NCBI GenBank assembly: GCA_049999805.1
Contig: JBNGIO010006265.1
Location: 115,161 to 179,160, forward strand
Source of the DNA: Folioceros fuciformis
Lineage: Eukaryota > Anthocerotophyta > Anthocerotopsida > Anthocerotales
DNA: 64,000 nt
Reading direction: 5' to 3'
A program made the translations under genes and the position numbers. The notes under the pieces were generated by a model. It was not told the DNA's origin. It made no database searches and worked only from the letters and a program-made list of their open reading frames with translations. Positions 43,620 to 53,000 of the stretch are shown here, one piece after another (the first letter of the stretch is position 1; every line of letters begins with the position of its first letter).

Positions 43620-44310
43620 GTGGAGGTTGATATCTCGGTCATTGGTAGCAGCCTTGGCGGAGGCCCGTATAATTTCGCGTTGTGCCCTTCGAATGGAACT
43701 TACTTCGCCTTGGTGTGAAATGCGGGCTCCGAAAGGCGGTCATGCAAGGGTTTCTCAAATCGAGCCACCAACACTATCAGTAACGATTCCAGCCTCACAG
43801 ATCCTGCGACATTCCAGAACAATCTTGTCTTATGTGATCCAGGACCTTGTCATCCTAGATGTCCTCAGCTTTCTGTGGCTTTTGCGCTCCTGGAAACTCT
43901 GTATTCACTGTTCTAGTAGATGGAACGAGAGTGGTGGTAATGCTGTACCATCGATCCACAGATTAGACTGAAGTTTTGCTAACCAGAAATTTGTCAGAAG
44001 CGTCACTCTCCTCGTAGCTGCTTCCGGGTTCCCCTGCACAGCCTTGTCCCTTGGCGATCTCAACATTGTCTGCAGACAAAATGAAATGGGCACAAAATTA
44101 TCCGATCAAGCGGCACAACATCCCTGTTAAGAATCTCTGAGATACGCAAAGCCCGCGAGCAGCACTGCAGCGGGCTGTCCCTGGATGAGCTCCAAACATT
44201 TTTTTGACTACTCGGGAGTCAGGAGCAGCGTTCGTGGCGGTGACGGAGAGGGAGAGGTGGAGCTCGCAGGCCTCGTTCACAGAGCAATGACTACTCGACA
44301 CAGTGATCAA
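43620..44310 (-). pseudogene. Decayed tandem copy of the unrecognised gene at 45096-46033
   Basis: Minus-strand sequence here is clearly related to exons 2-4 of the neighbouring gene. T-A-R-C-S-A-A-R-G-L-C-V-S-Q near 44150 matches T-A-R-S-N-L-Q-L-L-L-V-S-Q. An exon at about 44070-43985 (S-P-R-D-K-A-V-Q-G-N-P-E-A-A) matches S-P-S-E-K-A-V-H-E-N-P-E-A-A. A further stretch (about 43910-43690) matches exon 4 but meets an early stop. I find no counterpart of exon 1. The intron sequences between them also look similar. The copy has lost a continuous reading frame and appears dead. Confidence 0.7.
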
Positions 44311-45095
44311 GTACTCAAAGCAGATAAAGACAACGAGACATTTGCTAGATGGGGCCGGTTCCTTGCCACTAGAGACATATCAAGGCCGGTCGTCATGTTC
44401 TACCGTGGTGGTGCCCTGGCTGACTGGTTCAACCTAAGGCAGGTCTGAGAACTGTACTTTATCGAGGAAGAACTCGAGGGAGGAGGGGAGAGCCCATCAA
44501 GCAGTGGCAAACGTCGCAGTAAAATATGATGTAGAGATGTGATCCCCGTGAGGTGATCCAACGACACTGGTCCCGGACAGATGTTGCACAATCAGACCCC
44601 ATCTGGAAGTGATCAGATGTTGTTTCATCAATAACTGATCTGGTTCCGATCATATGTTGCCTATTCATAGATACTCGAGATCGAAGATATACCTTACGTC
44701 CTTTCCCACTCCGGAACAGAAATCGATCCAACTACTTGGAGAAATCTAGGAGCAGAAGGTTTTGGGATTCGAAATGCCTTTAAGATCAGAGATCTCGTTT
44801 TTGTTAGACCCAAAGGAAACCACAACCGATCACCAAACCTCGAGAACAAGAACTGGGATGGTAACTCCTGATGTCACTCCCTTTCCCTCCAGGGGTGCGA
44901 GTGAGGTGGCAACTCAGGCTACAATGCTACTCCTCGATGGAGGCAAAGGACGGATCAAAATTCGCTCGATCTTGAATGGGTTGATGTTTCTAATGGGTGG
45001 ATCAAAGTGGTGGAGGTGTTATTGGAATTACAGGTTTAGAAGGAGGTACTCCAGTTGGCTGTGTGGCTCGCACGATTACGGACTCTCCCGCCGCT

Positions 45096-46033
45096 TTAAA
45101 GTGCCTCGGTGTGAAACACGGACTCTGATAGCCGTCCATGAAAGGGTTCTGAAAACGAACCGCTTTCACTGTCAGCAGATTTGCCCACTTCAAAGAATCC
45201 CTGACGGTCTGGAACAGCCGTGTTCGCAGTTGATCTAGGGTCTTGTAAGACACGATGCCCACAGCTTCCTGTGTCTCTCGTGCACCCGGAAACTCTGAAT
45301 CCACAGGCCCAGAAGTTAAACGAGGGTGATGCAATTGCCCATAATACAACGTCCAACCACAGACCAGACTGATGTACTACCCACCACAATCTGTCAGAAG
45401 CTTCACTATCTCCTCGGCTGCCTCGGGATTCTCGTGTACAGCCTTCTCGCTCGGCGAAATCAGCATGCTCTGCAGCAGCTGAAATGGGCACAACATCAAT
45501 ATGAGCTCACACATCTCAGCTTCAGGCAACCAACACCACGTGACGTGCAATCGACTGCTCTCCTCACCTGGCATGCTTTGTTCTCCTGTGACACAAGCAG
45601 CAGCTGAAGGTTCGACCGGGCTGTAGCCTTCAGTTCTTCCGAAACAGTGGCCTTGACGGCAGCCTGCCAGTGTCCGAGGGGAGAAAGAAATTTGAGAAAT
45701 TTGTCACTGTTCGACACCATTTGTGGGCTGTTTGCAAATATAAGTTGCATCACGAGAACACCACGGGCTCCAACCAACAAACGCCAGACTGAGGCACATT
45801 CAAGGAGGAAGACATCAGCAGGCCACCGGCTTCACCTCAAATTTCCTGACGAATTCGTCATCAGCCTGCTCCGGCCCCTGCGGAGTTTCCACTCTCGCAG
45901 CTGCCTGCTCTCGTACCCGAGCCAAATCCTGAAGCTGCTCAGGAGCCTTTCCATCAGGCGCCTTCACATCTAGGCTCACCGTCTCCATACGCGTAGTGAC
46001 ATGGTTTGCCAGAAGAGTGTCCGCGGTAGCCAT
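45096..46033 (-). CDS. Unrecognised small protein, possibly lineage-specific
   Basis: Four exons: 46033-45836, 45663-45568, 45478-45385, 45292-45096; 194 residues with consistent phase and standard GT-AG borders. I do not recognise the family. The N-terminal 66 residues are polar and helical-looking (R-V-R-E-Q-A-A-A-R-V-E). Exons 2 and 3 encode amphipathic helices (T-V-S-E-E-L-K-A-T-A-R and E-N-P-E-A-A-E-E-I-V-K-L-L) that could be a small alpha-helical repeat. Exon 4 is Ser/Gly-rich with no obvious fold. In exon 4 a second frame is also open for a long way (starting F-P-G-A-R-E-T-Q), so its reading frame is the weakest point. No signal peptide or membrane helix. The decayed copy 0.8 kb downstream supports this being a real gene that has duplicated. 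Confidence 0.5.
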
Positions 46034-46377
46034 AGGAAGCGATCAGCTATGACCGAGGACCACAATGTGTTGATGGCTCGCCGCTCCTGGTTGATAGCCC
46101 GATACTGGTTGATGACTGATACTGACTGGTAGATGTCTCGATAGTGGAGCAGTTTTCGCGGCCAGTGAAGGTGGAGTCGACCTCCTGAAGGGGCAGACTT
46201 TATAGCTGGCGAATTCCAAGATAGAAAATTCTTCTTCTTGTACGCATTGGGCGGGCCATTCACTACGGGGGCCACGCAGGGCCAGTCAAGAGGTCAATGC
46301 ACGTGGCTTCGCCTTTTACTTCCGACTTCCTCCACCACATCACGACTTCCACTGTTCGTGGACCCAGGGAATCCTGT

Positions 46378-46455
46378 AATCCAGTCCCAGCAGGACCCGA
46401 ATACATTCACGCGTGGTCTAGGCCACACACTCTAACCAATTCAGCTACTCCGGAA
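46378..46455 (-). other. tRNA-like remnant
   Basis: The minus strand starts GTTCCGG and has a perfect A box (TAGCTGAATTGG). An anticodon-like hairpin T-G-T-G-G/C-A-C-G-C follows, and the end partly pairs with the start (CTGGATT). The B box is degenerate, so it should not be a working tRNA gene. It may be a decayed tRNA or the head of a tRNA-derived SINE. Confidence 0.4.
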
Positions 46456-46730
46456 CAACTTCCTATGTGCATAAACGTAGCTAACGCGTTACCAGGTTGC
46501 ATGCTTTTTGACCAGCACTAACAAATTCATTCATGTCGAGCAAGCAAGTCAGAACCATCGTGCAGGAATCGATCAAGTCGTTGGCCTCGCAAAGGATGTT
46601 TATTTATTTATCATTATGCAGCCGTCAAGCTATGACGCTGGAAACGTGAATCAAAAACATGATTAAATGAACACTTTGGGAAAGCGCAAAAGAAAGAAGA
46701 TTAGAGCAAACTAGATAGCTATGTCAATAA

Positions 46731-46809
46731 GCCTAAGTTAAATAATCGCCAATCGAAGCCTAAGTTAAGTAATCGCCAATCGAAGCCTAAGTTAAGTAAT
46801 CGCCAATCG
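46731..46809. repeat. 27-bp tandem repeat, ~2.9 copies
   Basis: Units at 46731, 46758 and 46785 contain G-C-C-T-A-A-G-T-T-A and A-T-C-G-C-C-A-A-T-C-G and differ at one or two positions. Confidence 0.9.
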
Positions 46810-46840
46810 CCTTGAAGTAAGAGAGAAATTTTTTCCTCAG

Positions 46841-46951
46841 TTTTGGAACACTAAGAAGTTGGCGGATATCGTAGTGCGTTTTGGAACACTAAGAAGTTGG
46901 CGGATATCGTAGTGCGTTTTGGAACACTAAGAAGTTGGCGGATATCGTAGT
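46841..46951. repeat. 38-bp tandem repeat, ~2.9 copies
   Basis: Units at 46841, 46879 and 46917 are identical apart from the truncated end of the third, so the expansion is recent. Each begins T-T-T-T-G-G-A-A-C-A-C and contains G-G-C-G-G-A-T-A-T-C-G. Confidence 0.95.
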
Positions 46952-47179
46952 AAGAGCCTTGAAACATCTGGATCCAAGTGTTGCGAGTGGCCATACACTG
47001 GCCAAGGATGTGGTGACGAGCTTCTTCTTAAGACCTGCATTTCCGACAAAATGGATCCTCTTCAATGCCCGAATAGCCATAAGCCCAGCCCAAAGTTGGG
47101 TGAGAAATGATGAGAGCTTATGGTCATGGAGACCAAGGCGTTGTAGCACCTAGGTGGAAGGGCCACTCTCCTAAGCACC

Positions 47180-47430
47180 ACCCTCTTAAGGCCAGAAGCC
47201 TTAAGGCCAGAAGCCTTAGTTGAGGAAATCACGCAAAGGATGTAAGGACCATGAGGTACTGGTAATCTTGTAGAAGTTGACTTCTGCGCGGACCATCAGG
47301 TACAGGTAATCTTGCAGAAGTTGACTTCTGCGCGAAGGATGCAAGGACCGGAAGTTGATAGTCTGCACAAAGGATGTAAGAACCGTCATGTTTTTATGTT
47401 GCAGAAGTTGATAAAGGTAACATCCATAGT
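47180..47430. repeat. Cluster of imperfect short repeats
   Basis: A 15-bp unit (A-A-G-G-C-C-A-G-A-A-G-C-C-T-T, itself palindromic) is repeated twice at about 47189-47218. Beyond it, elements containing G-C-A-G-A-A-G-T-T-G-A and A-A-G-G-A-T-G-T-A-A-G recur three to four times. No coding potential seen. Confidence 0.75.
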
Positions 47431-47772
47431 AGGGAGAAAAGTTATCTTGAACTTTCAGACAGCCCCCAAGAGCTCTCTTGCTTCGGGATGCATTGAGGTG
47501 TTTTGAACTGCAACAACATCTTTTGCCACTGCAGTAAGATTGCGCTGGGCCTTGGCTCATCCTTTGCTTTTTCATACAGAATTAATGAATTTTTGTTAGA
47601 ATGGATGCAGTACCAAGTAGTGCAAATGTAAACCCTAAGCCCTTGGTGGAAGAACGAAGTCCCTCGAGCAGCATTTCTGTTTAGTGTCTAGAGGCGTGAC
47701 TTGTGCTCCGGTCGCCGGTGAATCAACTGAAGGATTGCTTGTAGAAGGAGCGGATTCCCGATTTCGTGGAGA

Positions 47773-48788
47773 ATGGCAGGAAGACCTGGGATGCGGTTAC
47801 TGCACCTCCGAGGCTTCTCTATTCTCCAACAGCTGCATTTGGAGGAGCTGTTGCTTCGAACTACGCACCACAACTGGTGCATCCTCAACGATGGGACGCT
47901 GCCTCCGTCCATTGTAATGGGAATCTCAGGGTACTGCGCCCTAGCTGAAGATGATGCTTGAGTCTGGTTTCAGGCTTGCTGTATCTGGGAGCTGAGAGTG
48001 CAACCTTTCCCTGCAGGCGTCCAGATCTGCTGCTCGATGTGAAGGCTGTCATGCGTGACCAGATCCCCGTTATCAAACGCTTTAGTGGAGGTGGAACTGT
48101 TGTGGTGGATGAGGGGACAGTTTTTGCCACCTTCATCTGCTCGCGAGATGCGGAGCCAGGGTTGCAGCTGTATCCTCGTCCCATAATGAAGTGGACTGAG
48201 GGCATGTACTCGTCTGTGTTCCGGGACGTTCCCGGGTTTCGGCTCCTAGAGCACGGTAAGCCACAGCTGGGGAACAGTAGTCTTGGTGTGGCTGTGTTTA
48301 GGTATGTGTGTGTGTGTGTGTTTGCAGACTATGTCATCGGTCAGATGAAGTTTGGAGGTAATGCACAGTCAATCATCAAAGATAGATGGCTTCATCACAC
48401 ATCCTTCTTGTGGGACTACGAGGCCACTCGAATGAGTTACCTGAAGTTTCCTGACCGGACTCCCCAATATCGCCAGGCAAGTCCCCTATTGTTTGGTTTT
48501 TTGTCTGCTATGCGATGCCTATGTGATGCTCGTCAGTATACCCACGAAACTGAATACCACAAGATCTCACAGGCTCGGCAGCATTCTGACTTCATTTGCC
48601 GGCTAAAAGATCATCTACCATCTCGAGATCTTTTTCTTGAATCTGTCATGCAAGCATTACATCAGAAATTTGAAGTGCAACACTGTGACCTGGCTGATAT
48701 TGACCAAAGCACAGCCAAGGAGTATATACACAGCACAAAGCAGCTCTCCTTGGATGAATTAGATGACACGCAAGCCGCCGTCGTTTGA
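47773..48788 (+). CDS. Lipoate-protein ligase (LplA-like)
   Basis: Four exons: 47773-47930, 48017-48255, 48328-48476, 48573-48788; 253 residues. The family attaches lipoate (or octanoate) to E2 and H subunits of mitochondrial dehydrogenase complexes. Conserved segments: L-R-G-F-S-I-L-Q-Q-L-H-L-E-E, N-W-C-I-L-N-D-G-T, R-F-S-G-G-G-T-V-V-V-D, K-F-G-G-N-A-Q-S-I and H-H-T-S-F-L-W-D-Y. The short start has an Arg-containing N-terminus but no strong presequence. Intron 2 (48256-48327) contains a TG run, is 72 bp and has no stop. Intron 3 (48477-48572) begins GC (CAG/GCAAGT), is 96 bp and also has no stop. Because of this, 47958-48788 reads as one open frame. The spliced form is preferred because it restores the family alignment (Q-Y-R-Q-A-R-Q-H-S-D-F). 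Confidence 0.88.
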
Positions 48789-50001
48789 AGTCCTTATTTT
48801 TTCATCTGATTGGAGCCATTGTATCCTGTCTTCAAACCCCATCCATTTCATCACTCCTTCTGTTCTTTTGTCAAGTTAACCCTTTTGACCTGCTCCTGCA
48901 TGAAATGTCCATTTCTGGCAGTTGTCACCAGGTTCTCTCCAATGATCCGTACCACTTACAGTAAGCTTCGTGGTAGTTTGTCCGTCATTTTTCCCGTTTC
49001 CCCGGTCACCCTTGCAACAGTTCAACCTCCAACGCCTATCCACTTTGGATTGGGTCCACTTTGGACGTAGTGCCACTGTAACTTCTGACATGGGGGGCTG
49101 TCGCGTAGGACTGGTAAAGAAACAGGCCAAAAGGCAGAGACGGATCCTGTTGGCAAGAATGGTGAAAGAAACAGGGCCCTGATGATCTCTAAAGCGGGCA
49201 TGGCATAAATGAGCCCTGGCAGCACCGACGTAAGGACACCTGGAGACAGATAATCTGCCCTCGTCTAGCTGAAAACCTTATGCGATGTTCTGCGTACCTA
49301 GCCACTAGTGACGATTCGGGAGAAGTAACAGCTTACCAAGTGAGCATAGGAAGGTCTCCTACCGCATCTCATTACCAGCTTCCACGCCATTGCCTAAAGC
49401 TTTCATCTGGTTGTGTGCATTGAGTTGCTCCCTGAAACCTTCGTTCTCTCACGATCCAGACCCACCGTCCAATTATCCATCTTGTCGCACCAATGTTTCA
49501 GCCTACACTAGTTTCCAACGAAGAAAGCTCGTGCTGCGTCCTTATTCCCGGCTGACTCTCCGTCGACCTTCTTCTTGTTCAAAAACTAGACTGGCGGATT
49601 TCACTAGAGTGTTCACCCTTTGGCGGCCTGCGCACACTAAAATTAGCGCGTCTGCACGACGATGTCGCATCTCACAGCAGCTGTCAAATTTCACGGGCTA
49701 TTCCTGAGCATAATGTAGAGGAACGAAGTAGAATAGAGAAATTAGGCAGGATCTATGTCCAGGAATTCAGTCGAAAGGAAAGGAGCATTTGCAGTATGAC
49801 TGAGTGGAGACCATATCAACATCCCCTTCGATAGCTATGCGATTTCGATATGTGACCAAGGCTCTGTCAAGCCATGCATAGCCAGCACATACCAAATCTA
49901 CATGAACTACATGACATCCAAGTCGCTGTGATGTGCTGTCGGCTCATTTTTTTTTCGATTTGATAATATCCAGTTCCCTCAATTTTCAGAGACCATCGAC
50001 T
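48789..50001. other. Intergenic, no gene recognised
   Basis: Convergent interval between the lipoate ligase (+) and the large repeat-rich gene (-). Nothing recognised beyond presumed 3' ends. Confidence 0.5.
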
Positions 50002-53000
50002 TCAAGACTCTAGTTCCAGTTCCAACAATCCCATGTCCAGTTCCCCTTCGGACCAGCTTCTGTCTGAACTTTTATCCAAAAGGTCTGATTGAATTGCTGG
50101 TGGCTGCTGCAAAGTAATCTCACCAGGTTCTCGTTCACGATCTGTGCCAGCAGCCAACTGAGTTTGACCAGGCTCGTCAATGTCCAGCAGTGCTCCAATG
50201 TCCGTCTCACCTGTCAACATGGCACCAGTTAACAGCCCTTTTCTTAGAACCTTGAGTGGCGTGTGCTTCTCTACTCTTTACGACACTGGATGTGACTGCT
50301 GGATCATGTACCTTCTGACATTTGGGATGTGGGATGGTCTTGCAGTTGGACTTCCTTTGCAGCCAGTGACGAGTACCTTCTCAGCTTGAAGAATCTTGTG
50401 CTAAGGTCTTCCTCCAGGCTTGGACGTCTATAAATTGTGCCTGGGTTCATGCTTACGGCACCTACTCAAGCCCACGAGCGAATCAAAAGCTTTTAGTACC
50501 ATAGCACGCCTTTAGTACTCAAACAAGAGGACGCTAGTGAATCTTCAAAAGATTACCTGCCACTTCACCCGGAGATAAGGGGGGACTTGGCTGTGCGGGT
50601 GGTTGGGTAATCATGAAAGATGCGCCAGAGGATTCAGAGGATGATGCGGGTGAGTCGCTCCGCAAAGCTTTCGAAATCATAGACAGAGCAACCGATTCTG
50701 TCGCCTCTACCCTTCTCAAATGCCGCCGACTGCAAAACCAAGTCTTCCAATTACGTGAAGTATTCAACACCCAACATGAGAAGTTACATTTCAAATGCCA
50801 CTGCTTGCTTACCTTAGTAGCACGTTCCTGATGTCTTCTTCCAGTGCAGCTTGTACACCAGTGTCGGTCTTTGTATCTGGTTGGCCTCTTATAAATGATC
50901 GGCCTTTTAGTTCTGGTTGGCCTTGTGAGGATGATTGGCCTCTTACTTCTGATTGGCGACGACTATGTGGCTGGTCAAATTCATCTTTGTCCACTGCAAC
51001 CGGCCACTCAGCTTTGGTTGGCTCCTCTGCACCTCTTGCCGCTTTACTGGGCCCTGCACCGGGCACTTCAGCCCCATATCTTGCGGCCAACTCTCTACCA
51101 AGTACATGGGCTTCTTCATCTGTAGTGGACAGTTCAGGGAATGGAGCCAAAGCGGCTGCCAGCATTGCCTCATGCAGAGGATCAGACGAGGGTGTGCTGG
51201 GAGTGGAAGGCGATGGTGGAGAGCTCGGTCTTTTCAGACTTCTCTCTTGCTTTACACTGGGTAGCATCTTGGCACCTTGAGGGTCAGAGCGATCATGCTG
51301 TGGTTCGCTCGTGTAATGCCATTCTTCCATTTTGCCATATTCCGGAGCGTGGTGAGCATAACCAGATTCGCGTTCAATTCTGCCTTCCTGAATGATCTTC
51401 TGGCCATCGGAAGGCTCAGAGTACCCTGATGGGCTACTGCTTGGAAACGCGGATGAAGATTTCTTGGGAGCAGACTCTTCTTCACGTGTTCTCCCCAAGC
51501 CAAGTTCGCCTTCCTGAGCTTCCATATACGTGGGCTGGGAGTACCCAGCTTTACCACTTCCTGGAGCAGATTTTCCTTCACGTGATGTATCCCAGCCAGG
51601 TTCGCCCTCCGCAGTTGTCATCTGGCCGTATACAGGCTCATAGTAGCCAAATTTGCTTCTGCTTGGAACCGACTGAAGTGCAGATACTACCTTCTTGGAA
51701 GGAGGAGCTCCTTCACCGTCCCTTCCAAGCAACATATGAACATACTTTATTGGATCCTCATCATCCATAGTTGTTTGCACGCTCCTTGTCATCTCTGCGT
51801 CGGTTTGAATGCTAGCATACTTTCTTTCTGCGAGAATGGTCTGCACACTAGCATATTTCCTTTCCGAGGCAGTTGTCTGCGATTCACCGTAATTCTCAAA
51901 CTTGCTAGTCTGCACACCAGCATATTTTCCTTCAGAAGAGATGGTTTGGATACCGGCATATCTCCTCTCGTTGGTCTGAGATTCAGCATATCTCCTGTCG
52001 TAGTCAGAAGTTTGCACTGCTGCATACTTCAAGTCATAGTCAGTAGTTTGTACTCCCGCGTATTTTTGCTCATATCCCGTTGTCTGAACGCCCACAATGG
52101 ACACACGGTTGACCGGGGTCTGCACACCAATATCTCTCTCCTGATATCTATCAGATTCCTGTGACAAAGGAAAATCGCCCCCAATGACCCTTGATGGTTC
52201 TGCCTGGTATTCCCTAGCGGATACAGGGTAGTCATCACCATCAGGCTCCACACTCTCCTGATGTTGCATTCGCTCATAATTCCTGCACATTGCAAAAGAC
52301 TCAACTGAATCAGAACTCCATACACACAAGAATTCCCAGTTTGGTGAGTATTAATAGATTTTGGGTTACTTTGTCTGACAAATGCCTACCTTTCCTGGTC
52401 GCTGAAGACGTTCTTCAACATAATTTCCTTCAGAGCATGTCCCAATACCTCGTCTTCCAGGTCTCTTCTCTCTTTTGTTAAGTCTTCCTCCAACGATTTG
52501 AGTGTCGTTGGTTGATATTTTGGATCAAAAGCTGGATCAGTATCCGAGTGGAATTCGTCGGACTCATACCGTTCGTCAGAAGATTCTGCTGTTGTTTCCT
52601 TTCCACCAGTTTGGCTCAACTGTTCCCTGTTGAGGCGTAGGTTTAAGGTATCTTCTTGCACCTCTGCTGTGAGAGTTTCGTTGCCTGCACGATCCTTGCT
52701 GAGGCGTAGTTTTAAGATCTCTTCTTGCACTTCTGCTGTGAGTGTCTCGATGAACCCATCAAAGTCAGCGTCTTTTAGTGCACTTGTAAGAGGAGATGGT
52801 CCTGATGATTCGACATGCTCATCTTCAGCACCATTGGGTCCACTCTCAAGGTGTTTCACAGGAATGTTGGGGTCAGGATCAGAAAGGAGGGGCCTGACTG
52901 GATGAGAAAGGCCACTCAAGTGATGTAACAGTCCTCCTCCGGGCACACCGAATGGAGGGCCACCTTTTCTGTTCTGGCGATGGGTTGGAGGGTATTTCAT

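Noticed and set aside
46731-46951. Regular repeats considered as a CRISPR array
   Set aside because: The units are directly adjacent with no unique spacers, and the sequence is eukaryotic nuclear DNA.
47958-48788. Single-exon 276-residue version of the lipoate ligase
   Set aside because: Two inserted stretches interrupt conserved motifs and are bounded by good splice sites; splicing restores the family alignment. It also lacks the N-terminal exon.
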